Part shown: one piece after another, positions 42,359 to 53,767 of the stretch
Numbering within the stretch: the first letter of the stretch is position 1
Layout: the number at the start of each line of letters is the position of its first letter
Assembly: GCA_037176725.1 (NCBI GenBank)
Contig: JAZBRS010000037.1
Coordinates: 10,558,001 to 10,622,000, forward strand
Reading direction: 5' to 3'
Length of the DNA stretch: 64,000 nt
DNA from: Posidonia oceanica
Lineage: Eukaryota; Streptophyta; Magnoliopsida; Alismatales; Posidoniaceae
The notes under the pieces: generated by a model
Seen by the model: the letters and a program-made list of their open reading frames with translations, nothing else
Told to the model about the DNA's origin: nothing
The model's database searches: none
Translations under genes and position numbers: made by a program

Positions 42359-43810
42359 TCGAAGGTGGCCCCGTTGCAGATGCCCTTCTCCCACCTACGC
42401 ACTTGCGTTCTCACATATTGCATTCTAGTCCTACCTACATCTTCTATCTATCCTACTCTTGCATCCACTCTCTTCAGATCATCATCGTCATCCTCTCAAA
42501 TCATGCATTGCATCTTGGCCCGGTGATGAAAACCGGAAGTGCTTGCCTACTCTGGAAAGAGTCCGCCCTACCTCACCCAGCACTACTCAGATGTCTTAGC
42601 TAGTGAGGGAGCCACCACCAATTAGGACAGGCGAACTGCCTAATTTCGTAAGGACATACACCTCTGAGGGAGAAAAAATGTTAGGATGTGAGTCTGAAAA
42701 AAAAAGTGAGAGTAGACACCTAGGTTTGGGCACGTTCAAGGAACAGAAGACGAAGACAGAAGCCGTCCCTAGAGATAGGGGTGTGCAGTCTAACCCTGCT
42801 CCTTCTACCCATCACACAGCAGACCCAAAGCCTAAATCCACTACAATCCAAGCACCCTTCTTTTGCCACCAAAATGGGGATAGCAAAAGCCTGAAAAAAA
42901 AGAAGAAAAAAAAAAAGAAATCAAACAAGCAGGAAAAGAGATAGAACAAAAATCAAAAAAAAAGAAAAAAAAAAAAGCAAAAGCAAAAAAAAAGAGAAGA
43001 AGAAAAAAAAAGGGGCAAGTTTCAGCCCGAAAATACAGGCACCATTATCCCCCATACCCTACTAGAGGATCCCCAGCATGTCGCGCTTAAAAGGGTCTAC
43101 CACATCTCTTCAAGAGCAAACACTTACCCTTCTCCTAGCTAGGGGCAGAGAAAGACTGCATATCTATGAGGGAGAAATCGATCAGAAAAAAAGAGAGCTG
43201 AAAGAATAGGTGTAGGTCTTGAGAGTTCGGCAAGTAGCCTGTCCTCACCACACCACCACCTATATAATGCCAACACCTGTTCCGGAGCGCCACCAGCAAG
43301 CCAAGAGTCTAGGTAGGGCCCAGTGAGTCAGGGACCACTCCCTTCCTTTGCAGCAGGCACCAAAGCACTCCGTATGCTGAGGGCATCCAAGCATACTCAT
43401 CCACCAAAGCATAACTAACCACTTCATAAGCATATTAATCACTGCATCATGCATACATGCATCCTCTTCTATCATTCCTCTTCTATCAATCATTCCGCTC
43501 TGCAACTCGCTTCGACCCTGAGACAGTACTTCTCCCCAGCAGAGCGCATTGACGCTGCTCAAGCCGCGCTGGTTCAGATCTCCTGCTGGCCCTCGCCCCC
43601 GTATCCGCAAGACTGCTGCAGAATCCTTTTTGCTTATCTGTGCTTAACTGCTATGTTCTGTTATTGACTGCTATGATGCATATGGAACTACTTTATCAGC
43701 CTCAAATTCTGCTTTCTATCAAAGATTATATGCCTGCGAGATCTGACCGTTTATTGATAGCAAGTACTTTCAAGCTTTGCAGCTATCTGCCTGTTCCTGC
43801 GATCAGCGCC
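42359..43810 (+). other. pol-to-3'ORF spacer of A with long A/G tract
   Basis: About 1.45 kb with no convincing gene. Between 42892 and 43014 the sense strand is almost pure A/G with long A runs. It aligns with B 23695-25170 and C 1-1279. The in-frame upstream extension of the 3' ORF (from 43640) is not open in B. Confidence 0.55.
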
Positions 43811-45013
43811 ATGGGCTTCCCTACTCTTTTAACTCCAGCACATTGCTCGGAAACCCTGCGAGAATGGATCGGCAGGCTCACTCAGGAAGACTGTGAGAAG
43901 CTGCGCCTCTGGGGGATCCCAACTAAACTGCTGAAGGTTGCTGATGTGGAAGTCAGCCGTCACCTTCTGTGTGCCGCCGCAAGATTCTGGAAACCGGCGC
44001 ACCATGTCTTCCGCTTTGGCAAAACTGAGCTGACACCTACACTGGAAGAGGTGCGTCGGATCTGCGGCTTCTCAAAGATCATGGGGCCGCCTGTTTTCAT
44101 GAGGCGAGATGGATATCTCGAGGTCTTGAGCCAGCTGACTGGGCTCCCTACTCGAACCTGCCAACAGAAACTAATCTGCACCAATGGGCCTGAACCTATG
44201 CTTCGCCTTGCGCACTTCGGTGATATCATGGACAAGCGCGCAGAACTCGGAGATGAGCTGTGGCTCCGAGGATTTGTCATCCGCTTCCTGGGCGAACTAA
44301 TCTTTACTCATGGCCAACTGACAGTGGCCATCGAGGTTGCAGAGATTGCACTTGCAGTGGTGACCCAGCACATGGACCTGGCACCAGTTGTTCTGGCAGA
44401 GACTTATCGTGGGCTGGACCGCATCTCACATCGCTTCCGCCACTTCCACGGTTGCGGAGCACTCATACAAGTATGGCTGACCGCGCACTTAGAGACGGGC
44501 CTCCTGCGCCCTCAAGTGCACGCCTTCGAAGCTTACTGTAGCAGCGCCCGTGCCAAGATAGACAAGAGCGTCAAAGAAGAGTACGAGAGGCTGTCAGCAC
44601 TGACTGACGACGCTGTGATATGGTGTATCGTCCCCTCTGCAGCAGAGCCATTTACTGTCTTCTTCAGCACGTGCAACGCGCGGCTGATCATTCTACCAGG
44701 ATTCACAGCGGGCGTAGAGTACCACCTCATCAGGGTTATGCGCCAGTTCGGCTTCCAGCAGGGCGCCTTCATCGACAGTACAGCGCCTGAGCTCCTTCAA
44801 ATGTACCCTCTCAGCACAACTGCCCCAACCAAGAAGCTCGCTAGTCTGATGCAGCATGGGGTCCAATCAACAGACATTGCAGCTGTGAGAGGTACGGGAT
44901 GCACCCCTGAATATGAAGCTGAAGTCCAACAGCTCTGGCCTATCACTGAAGTCCTGCCAGGCGGCCCCTTATTCCCCGACTCCAGGCAGCCGAAGAAGGC
45001 CCGAACCGACTAG
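43811..45013 (+). CDS. 3' ORF of element A, plant mobile domain (PMD)-like protein, 400 aa
   Basis: An intact 400-codon ORF starting MGFPTLLTPAHCSETLREW, the same length as the B copy and collinear without gaps. The frame is open 57 codons further upstream (to 43640), but the Met at 43811 is the one shared with B. PMD-like motif: FWKPAHHVFRF and TELTPTLEEVRRICGF near residues 60-90; later DLAPVVLAETYRGLDRI and HFHGCGALIQVWLTAHL recall the helical second half of PMD-like proteins. The C-terminus is basic (RQPKKARTD). It lies between the purine tract and the arrays, in sense with gag-pol.

Gag-pol of A is heavily damaged while this ORF is not. Function in the element is unknown; a DNA- or chromatin-associated role is only a guess from host PMD proteins. 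Confidence 0.85.
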   Translation: MGFPTLLTPAHCSETLREWIGRLTQEDCEKLRLWGIPTKLLKVADVEVSRHLLCAAARFWKPAHHVFRFGKTELTPTLEEVRRICGFSKIMGPPVFMRRDGYLEVLSQLTGLPTRTCQQKLICTNGPEPMLRLAHFGDIMDKRAELGDELWLRGFVIRFLGELIFTHGQLTVAIEVAEIALAVVTQHMDLAPVVLAETYRGLDRISHRFRHFHGCGALIQVWLTAHLETGLLRPQVHAFEAYCSSARAKIDKSVKEEYERLSALTDDAVIWCIVPSAAEPFTVFFSTCNARLIILPGFTAGVEYHLIRVMRQFGFQQGAFIDSTAPELLQMYPLSTTAPTKKLASLMQHGVQSTDIAAVRGTGCTPEYEAEVQQLWPITEVLPGGPLFPDSRQPKKARTD

Positions 45014-45290
45014 GCCCTTGTGCAACCATCATGTGGTCTTCTTTCAAGTCATGCTGTACATCTTTTGGCCTACCACAGGCATTGTACCCATCAAGCTTTA
45101 TCAATGAAAAACTATTTCTGCTATTTACTTGCACTTCAAGACTGTTCAATGCGTTGCATATTCATTATCACCATCATCTCGGGCCCTCTGGCCAGACTTG
45201 CAGCCATCACAACGCAGGAGAAGTCCTCAGCACCCAATCCGGAGTCCAGAACACCTGCAGACCCGCGTCGTCAAGCTACGCCACCCGGCG
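45014..45290 (+). other. 3' ORF to array spacer of A
   Basis: Non-coding; aligns with B 22201-22491. No assigned feature. Confidence 0.5.
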
Positions 45291-45740
45291 TCCCCAGCTG
45301 GTCGCCCCCAGCTGGATCATCATCCTCTGCGGGCTGGCACCCCAAACTGCTCGGCGAAAGGTCCGTCAACCTATCATCCTCCTCAGCTGATCATCCCCAG
45401 TTGAGTCCCCTGCGGGCTGGCACCCCAAACTGCTCGGCGAAAGGTCCGTCAACCTGTCATCCTCCTCAGCTGATCATCCCCAGCTGAGTCCCCTGCGGGC
45501 TGGCCCCCCAAACTGCTCGGCGAAAGGTCCGTCAACCTGTCATCCCCCTCAGCTGATCATCCCCAGCTGAGTCCCCTGCGGGCTGGCACCCCAAACTGCT
45601 CGGCGAAAGGTCCGTCAACCTGTCATCCTCCTCAGCTGATCATCCCCAGCTGAGTCCCCTGCGGGCTTGCACCCCAAACTGCTCGGCGATAGGTCCGTCA
45701 ACCTGTCATCATCTGCGGACTGGTACCCCAAACTACTCGT
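45290..45740 (+). repeat. 83-bp tandem array of A
   Basis: About five units, spaced 83 bp (for example GGTCCGTCAACC at 45361 and 45444), containing GGCACCCCAAACTGCTCGGC and CAGCTGATCATCCCCAGCTG. This is the reverse complement of the units in the minus-oriented B and D, as expected from orientation. Confidence 0.88.
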
Positions 45741-45802
45741 CTGACAAGCACGACAATCTTGTCTTCACCCTCTGCTTTCGATGCCAAAGATGTGCTGGCC
45801 AA

Positions 45803-45829
45803 CCCCTGGTGTCATCCCGACACCAGGGG
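45803..45829 (+). repeat. Perfect 11-bp stem-loop of A
   Basis: Arms CCCCTGGTGTC (45803-45813) and GACACCAGGGG (45819-45829), 5-nt loop. A downstream GCCCCTTGGTATC (near 45842-45854) can form an alternative, less perfect stem with the second arm. Confidence 0.8.
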
Positions 45830-45894
45830 CATCTTTTGATCGCCCCTTGGTATCATTCTCCCCCTCTTTCCCCTATGATATTCCTGGCGTCATA

Positions 45895-46545
45895 GGATGA
45901 TTCTTTCTCATCATTACCTCATCCCCTCTTTGCCGGCCGATAAGTCCGATATCTTATCAATCAATCATTCTCATCATTATCTCATCCCCCTCTTTATCTC
46001 ATCATTATCTCACCCCCCTCTTTATCAATCAATCTCATCATTACCTCATCCCCTCTTTATCTCATCAATATCTTCCCCCCTCTTTAGCAATAGATCTCAT
46101 CATTATCTCACCCCCTCTTTAGCAATAGATCTCATCATTATCTCACCCCCTCTTTAGCAATCATTCTCATCATTATCTCACCCCCTCTTTAGCACTAGTT
46201 CTCATCATTATCTCACCCCCTCTTTAGCACTAGATCTCATCATTATCTCAGCCCCTCTCTAGCAATCAATCTCATCATTATCTTACCCCCTCTTTAGCAC
46301 TAGATCTCATCATTATCTCATCCCCCTCTTTATCACATCATGATCTCATCCCCTCTTATCAATCAAGCAATCAATCTCATCATGATCTCATCCCCTCTTA
46401 TCAATCAAGCAATCAATCTCATCATGATCTCATCCCCTCTTATCAAGCAAGCAATCAATCTCATCATGCTCTCATCCCCTCTTATCAAGCAAGCAATCAA
46501 TCTCATCATGATCTCATCTCCTCTTATCAAGCAATCAATCAATCA
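45895..46545 (+). repeat. 36-bp-type tandem array of A (diverged)
   Basis: Units with CTCATCATGATCTCATCCC or CTCATCATTATCTCACCCC followed by CTCTTTAGCA or CTCTTATCAA. Spacing varies (about 34-43 bp), so this array is more diverged than in B and D. Confidence 0.82.
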
Positions 46546-46559
46546 ACAATCACAGCACT

Positions 46560-47410
46560 CTCAGGCTGATAACCTAAACTATCATCTGGGCCGATCCATG
46601 GTTGGCCCACAGTTGTGTTATACGGCTGACATCCAGTAACTGTCCCTTGCAATTGCGGTTTCCAGTTGATAGGTCTGTAAACTATCCGTCAGTTGATAGG
46701 TCTGTAAACTATCCGCCAGTTGATAGGACTGTAAACTATCGTTAGGCTGATATCCTAAACTATCACCAGCAATTGCATTATACGGCTGATATCCAGTAAC
46801 TATCCCTCATCATTGCGCGTTCCAGTTGATAGGCCTGTAAACTATCCGCCAGTTGATAGGACTGTAAACTATCGTTCTAGTTGATAGGACTGTAAACTAT
46901 CGCTAGGCTGATATCCTAAACTATCACGCGCAATCATGTTATACGGCTGACACTCAGTAACTGTCCCTTGCAAATGCCATTTCCAGTTGATAGGTCTGTA
47001 AACTATCCGCCAGTTGATAGGTCTGTAAACTATCCGCCAGTTGATAGGTCTGTAAACTATCGCTCCAGTTGATAGGACTGTAAACTATCTGGCATTTGCG
47101 TTATACGGCTGATACCCAGTAACTATCACTCATGGTTTGTGGCTTCCAGTTGATAGGTCTGTAACTATCCGCCAGTTGATAGGTCTGTAAACTATCCGCC
47201 AGTTGATAGGTCTGTAAACTATCCGCCAGTTGATAGGACTGTAAACTATCCCACACAACCATGTTATACGGCTGATATCCAGTAACTATGACTCACAACT
47301 GCTCTAGGCTGATAACCTAAACTATCACTCCAGGCTGATAACCTAAACTATCGCTCCAGGCTGATAACCTAAACTATCACTCCCGGTTGATAGGACCGTA
47401 AACTATTCGG
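46560..47410 (+). repeat. Hairpin-unit tandem array of A
   Basis: Many units of about 25-26 bp with CCAGTTGATAGG, CTGTAAACTATC and related segments, interspersed with CGGCTGATATCCAGTAACTATC-type variants (arms GATA/TATC). GATAG pairs with CTATC in each unit, and CAG before the stem can pair with CTG in the loop. Confidence 0.88.
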
Positions 47411-47968
47411 ACGATATGCCCGTCACCTTATCACCTTTTTGGCATAGCCTTGCCCCAGGAAGGCAAAGTCATGCACCTCTTTTCTTTTGCGATAGGAGAA
47501 TTGGCCTCTCTCCCCTCGCACCCCTCCTTTCTCTTTTGCTAGCTTGCTTCCCGGGTGGGGACGAGCTGCCCCTTGTTTTTCCCTGCTTTGTTGCGCAAGT
47601 CTGGCCTTCCTGCCGAATCCTTGCACCACATCGCGTCCTTTTAGCATTTTCTCTTGCATCATCTCTGCATCTTCTCAGCTAGCATTGCATACTACTTTAG
47701 TATCATCGGCATCACTTGCACAGCATCAGCATTTTCTTCTAATTGGCTAACTTTTGTACTAACTCTTGCATTGCATTTGCATTAGCATGCATTGCACACT
47801 TAGCATCATCCATCTGCACCCTGCATCTTGCATTGCGGCAACGGGCTACGATTTTCGGTGCATCTGCCGAATAAGTAGCTCATGCCCATAGCAAACCACT
47901 GCTCCCGTCGGTCAGATGGGGTGTCTTGTCAACCCTGAGCAGCGGCCTCGCTCCGCTTGACCTTGCTC
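47411..47968 (+). other. Conserved 3' region of A ending in PPT-flanking inverted repeat
   Basis: Non-coding, aligned with B 19480-20052 and D 60912-61454. Near its end lie the arm AGATGGGGTGTC (47914-47925), complementary to GACACCCCATCT in the LTR start (47986-47997), and the inner arms CCCTGAGC (47933-47940) and GCTCAGGG (47965-47972). Confidence 0.7.
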
Positions 47969-47981
47969 AGGGAGGGGCATC
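47969..47981 (+). other. Polypurine tract of element A
   Basis: AGGGAGGGGCATC immediately before TGTTGACACC of the 3' LTR; identical in B and D. Confidence 0.8.
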
Positions 47982-50900
47982 TGTTGACACCCCATCTTGA
48001 CAGGCTTGGACCATTTGGGACCCTCTAGTGATTGCTGGACTCAAACCCAAACCAAACCAAACCCTGACCCTCTTCTTTACCCTTCAAAACCAAGCCAACT
48101 TGACCTAAGCCTTTACCCCTCTTCCCAAGCTCAAAATCTGACCAAAATCCATAAGAAAACCCACCAACACCCACTTATCAAACCTACCTAAGAACTTAGA
48201 AACTCTCAAACCTAAACCATTCCCAAAAACCCTAGAAAACCTAGGTAAAACTACCCTTTTTCTATACCTTGAAACCCCTCCAAAACCTTCTTAGAACCAA
48301 ACCAAAACTTCAGACCCAGCTCTTCAAACCCTAGACTACCCACTCCCCAAGTTTCATCCCATTCCAAGACCTCTAAGCCTTCCATTTGCCCTAATTATCC
48401 TTTTCTCTCTCTGAGATTATCATTTTCTCTCTCCTCTCTCTCTCCTGATTATCGTCTCTCTTTTCATCATCTTCTTGCTCCTTTTCATGCCTGGCTATGG
48501 GCCCCCTTTGTGCTTCTATCCTTCCTCTATCTTATTCCTATTTTTACTTTATTTTTAGCACTTTTCCTGATTTTCAAAAAATTGTTTTCCTCCAACTCAT
48601 CTCTTTCCCTTTTATTCTCCCTTTTTCCCTTTTCTTCTTCCTTCTCTTTTCCCTTTTCTTTCTTTTACTAAAATCCATAAAAAACCCTAAAAATCTGTAA
48701 AACTCTAAAACATAAAAGAAACAAACCAGAACTCTAAGAAAAATAATTAAAAAACGTTAAACAAGCAATTAAAAACTTAAACCTAACTAAATCAAGCTAA
48801 AAAGAAAATCAAGTATGCAAACTAAAAAATGCAAAACAAACCAAAAGAAAATACTGAAAAATCAAGGAAAAAACTAAAATAAAATCAAAACCCAGCAAAA
48901 GTGAAAACCCTATCAAAATAATTAAAAAAAAAACTCTAAAAAGAAGTAAAACAATTAAAACACTAGGATAAACAATTAATGAAAGAAAAAGGCTTAACTT
49001 AACAAACATAAGGAAAACAATTTAAGAACCTAATTAAAAAGAAAATAAGAAACACATTAAAAAGACTTAAAAAACACTTAATCAGACAAGAGAAACCTAA
49101 TTAAAAAAAAAAAAACATCAAGAAAACTTAACAAATAAAAAAACCAAAAACCTAATTCAAAAGACTTAAGAAAGAAAAACATAAAAGACTAAAACCAAAA
49201 AAGCCCAAAACCCACTCTAATTAACCTAAAAATAAATCTTAAAAATCCTAATTAACATCCTAAAATGCTTAACAAGAAAAATACAATTAAAAGAACAATT
49301 TAAAAAAGACTTAACAAACATTTAATCAAGTGGAAAACAAATTAAGAACAAAACAAAACCCTAAAACCCTAATCAAGCCCAAAACACACTAATTAACCTA
49401 AAAACAGTCATTAAAAAAATCTAATTAAAATCCTAACTCACAACACAACCTTTCTAGTATTTTCACTTATTTTTAATTTATTTTTTCCTATTTTATTTCT
49501 CTTCTTTTCCCTCTCTTTCTTTCTTCCTTCTCATTTTTATTTCCTTGCTGGGCCCATCAGCCCGTTTCCCTCCTTCTCCTTTATTTTTCTTTTCTTTTTT
49601 TTCTTCGGTCCGCAGCCCGGCCTTCTCCTCCTTCTTCTTCCTTCAGCCTTCTGCATTTCCTCCATTTTTTCTCCCGCGAGCAGCAGCTACAGCCCTCCCT
49701 CCATCGTTTGAAATTCGACCTTCCATCCTGTCACCTATAGCAGCTCGCCGCTTCTCCTCTATCTCAGCACCATTCCCGGGAGGCATTGAATGCCGGTCGT
49801 CTCGCCGACATCCATCCCTTCTGCTGCAGTGTTGCTGGTGGAGTTTGAAATCCAGAAGCGCGCCAGCAGCCAGCCTCCTCCTGATAAAAGCCAGCCCTTC
49901 AATCCTCCTTCATCGCCTTTTTGCCACCCGAGAGAGAGAGCTGAGAAATCCAGAGAATTCCCAAGCAAATCTCCTTCTTCTCCCTCTGATTTTCAGCAAC
50001 ACTTCCCTTTCTTTTTCTCCCTGAAACCAAGCCCGTTCCAGCATCCAACTCTCTTCCGTTTCATCCCCCAAATTCACCCAACACACCAGTATTCCTCCTC
50101 CATCATTTCCCAGCCTTTCCTTCCCTGTAAACACTCCAGTTCACCCGAACTTCCATCACTGAAACCAACTGCAACCCAGCACCTTCTCTCCTGAAAATTG
50201 CCTTCACCACAGACCTCCAATCCTTCCCAAATCTTCCCAAGATACTCGCCTGAACTCCACCTCCCCAAGGCACCCGACCTTCAGCCCAGCAACCCACCAC
50301 CGCACCTACACACCACCACAAACACCTGAGCCACCTTCAGACCAGAAAACCAACCATCTCCCAAATCCACTCCACGCTCTCCAGAACTGCAACCCAACCA
50401 TCCAGATCCACTCCCCGGACCTCCAGCAACCTCCCGGAGGGTCCCATCCAACCAGACGAGCAGCAGACACTCCCCCCGGCCTCTGGTCACTTTTCTGAAC
50501 CCACAAATCGCTGAATCCTCACCCGAGCTGTGGAGCTTCAGTCCAACCGATCGAGAAGCACCAGAAGCGCTCCCTGAAGCAGTTCCAACCTTCGCGAGCG
50601 ACCGACGATCACCGCAGCGACCGGACGACCTCCGCGGACAACTGCTGAAGCTGCTGAGGTCGGGAGGACAATTCAGACGCGGAGCCAGCTAATTCTCTGC
50701 TCCTTTAGTCTTCTTTTCTTCCCGTGCTGCTTTTCCGCCTCTTAGAAGTAGGATTCCAGCCATCCTGCTCCGTTGCCGCTCGCCGGTCCGATCGTCTTCT
50801 CCGGCGACGTTCTCCGGACGTCACGTCGCTCCGGCCAGCGGAACGCGACCCCGGTGATCCCCTCAGCTCCGCACGGACGTCAGGAGGCTCCTCCGGTCTT

Positions 50901-53762
50901 TGGAATGCAGCTCCGCAGCGTCGAATGGCCGGACCAAGTCCCTGAGCCTCTGCAGAGCTCTGGTGAGCGCTCCGGCGCATTCCAGGCCGCGTCGCCCCCC
51001 GCCGACCGTCGCCCTACCTCCGTCAGCTCCAGGACCACTGCCTCCGCCGATCAGCGCCCCCACAGCCTCCCTGTGCCGGCGGTCACGAGCTCTGGTAGCT
51101 CACTGCTACAGTGCTCGTCTCCGCCGGCCATTACTGTAGATTTATTTTCTCAGTTATATAGTTTTTTGTGTGAATATTGCATGTTTAGCGTAAGTTTCTT
51201 TATTTTTGCGCTTCTGGTCCTTATGCCATTTAATTTGCTTTGTTTTTAATTTAAAACCATGCTAAATTGCTTTAAGTATCTGTGCTTTTCAGTATTTTCA
51301 ATTCAGTCCTTTTACTGTGCTTTCTAGTTATAAAATTTTATGCTTCAGCCCTCCTATTTTCAATTATTGCACATAGGTCCTGCAGTAGATTATTTAATTT
51401 AAATGCATGAACTTTGCCTTATTAAATTGCATTCTGGGTCCCTCTTGCTTTCTATTTTTGCATTCTAGTCCTCTGCACTGTAGAACTTAGGTTTTATTTT
51501 TAGTTTTTGCTTGTTGCATTGCACATTTGTCCCTCTGTTTTTTCATTTTTGCATATAAGTCCTTTTTAAATGCACAGTAGTCTTCTGCATGCATATTTAG
51601 CTTATTGCATTGCATTTTCAACCCTGCATATTGTGAAAATTGCATGTCAGTCCACAGTCAGTGTTTCCAGTGCATATTTTGCATACTAAATTGCATTTTT
51701 GACCCTGCATGATTTGAAAATTACACATAGGCCCCTTGCATCCTTATAAAAATCATTTAAATGCATGTTTTGACTCTGAAATTGCATTTTAGCCCCCCAT
51801 GTTTGCAAAATTGCATGTAGGTCCCCCACTTGCATTCCTAGACTCCATAAGACCCTGTTTTTCTGGAAAAATTGCATTTTAGACCCCAAAGTTTTCAAAA
51901 TTGCATTCTAACTTGCAACATGTTTTCAAAACCTCCCCTAATGCATACCCACTTTTAAAAATTGCATTTCAATCCCAATCCTTTGCAAAACTGCATGCAA
52001 CCCCCCTGTTTTTCAAAACCCCTGCCTGAAAGCCCCATGTTTTTCCAAACTTTTGCATTAAAACCCCCACCTTTTTAATAGCATTTGAACCCCAGTTTTT
52101 CTAAAAATCCCCTTGTGTCTTTTCTTACTTCCTGCATGCATTTGCATTCATATAGTCTTGCATTTAGCATCTTTTGCACACACCAAAGCCCCTTAGCTCC
52201 CTTTCACTTGGGAGGACCTTTTTGCACACCCTTAGGGTCTCCTGAACACTTAGTTCTGTTCTTCTCCCCTGTTCTGGCCCCTCTGCCTTGAAGCTGCGAC
52301 ATCTTCCAATCCAGCCGTTGGATCTTCTCAAACAAGCTGCCCAGGCGACCGCAGCAAAGCGCACTTCAGCATGGACCAAGCAGATCTCAGATCAAGCTCC
52401 AAGATTTCCAGGTATGTCCTCCTGAACCCTTGCATTGCATTCATTTGCATAGCATTTGCATTATTTGCCCTGTTTTCGCTTTCTGTCTCTTTGAGCACGT
52501 AGAATAGGACCTCCCCTTTCTGTCTATCAACTCTAATCCCCGTTTCGCGTACTCTTGGGTGTTTTGTGTTGTGTTTTCCCTGGATTCACCACTTAATGCG
52601 ACTTTCTTCCCCCTTTTTCCACGATCCGATCGCATCGCGAGCTTTGGGCAGCATGCGAGATAGATCGTGGAGTGGTTTAGTGGGAAACGGTCACAAAGAA
52701 GTGGCAATCCCTCCGTTTGCTCACTCTCCCCTTTGTAGGTCTTCACACCTACTTTGTGTGGCCCCGAACGGCGTCTGTTCTCACACACGTGCTGTTTCAC
52801 CCCTCCTTTTGCTCCTTCTAATCTTTTCCTTGCATTTTGCATTCGCATAGCTTTTCCGAGGTTTTGTTTCGCTGCTTTTGGTATCGTTTCGCGCGTTCGC
52901 TTTCGTTTTGGCACCGTTTTGCGTGCTTGCTTTGCTTTTGCACTGTTTTGCGCACTCGCCTCTTCTTTTGCACCATTTTGCGTGGCGCTCGCCTCTTCTT
53001 TTGCACCGTTTTGCGTGCCGCTCTCCTTCTTTTGCACCATTTTGCGTGCCGCCTTGCTTTTCGCCCGTTTTTGCGTGCCGCTCTTGTTTCTTGCCTCGTT
53101 TTGCGTGTTTTACGCCATTTTCCCTTGCATGTCGATCGCATTGCATGGTTTTGCCGTTGTTTTGCTTTTTCGCTTGCATTTGCATATAGGGCTGTGATGC
53201 TTACTGCCTGGAGTTCTCACGAGCTGGGTTTCGCCCGGTTCGGAACACAGACAGCACAGCTGAGCACTTAGACAGCACGTTTACTTCCTTGCTCTGCATC
53301 TCTCCACTTAGAGCACACCTTGAGCATTCATTTAGGCATTCATAGGCACATAGGCATTCAAATCTGCATTTCCCTGCGTATGCGAGCGTAAGCCTAGAAA
53401 GACCGATTCTCGGGCGTGTCGGGGGTGCCTAACACCTTCCGCGTGCGTAACAGGAGTCCTTGCCCTGTCTTTTGGCCCGCAATGACCATATCGCCCTTAT
53501 CCTAGGCTAGAGTCATCTCATTTGCATGCATTTGCATTTGTTTTCCCTTGCATTGCTTTGCTTTGCATTTTTTGCTTGGTTTTGTGTGTTTAATCCACGC
53601 ATTTCCCCCGATTTTCCTCGTCTTCCGTTAATAGACTTGGTGGTGACTCTGATTTGTCTTATCTTCCTCTTTTCTCCTCGATTTTAAGTGTTTTCGAGTT
53701 GAGCCTCTTCCTCGGATCAATCGCCGCTAATAGTAAGCCTGATTCCGATTGGGATTACTACA
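47982..53762 (+). repeat. 3' LTR of element A (5,781 bp)
   Basis: Starts TGTTGACACC and ends ATTACTACA, then TSD ACTGC. Collinear with 1329-7044, with scattered substitutions and a ~65-bp repeat expansion near 52920-53040. The PBS-like relic at 53641-53651 has one transition. Confidence 0.94.
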
Positions 53763-53767
53763 ACTGC
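53763..53767. repeat. Target site duplication of element A, right copy (ACTGC)
   Basis: Matches 1324-1328. Confidence 0.92.

Larger units (their letters stand above)
1329..53762 (+). mobile_element. Element A, Tat/Ogre-type gypsy retrotransposon, interrupted by element B
   Basis: A complete LTR-to-LTR element with matching 5-bp TSDs. Without element B and one TSD copy its length is about 24.8 kb. Order on the plus strand: 5' LTR, PBS (tandemly repeated), leader, gag-protease, linker (split by B), a deletion removing RT/RNaseH/aRNH, integrase core, spacer, intact 3' ORF, three tandem arrays, PPT, 3' LTR. It cannot encode its own reverse transcriptase. LTR divergence looks higher than in B (roughly 1-2% by eye), consistent with being inserted earlier. 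Confidence 0.93.
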
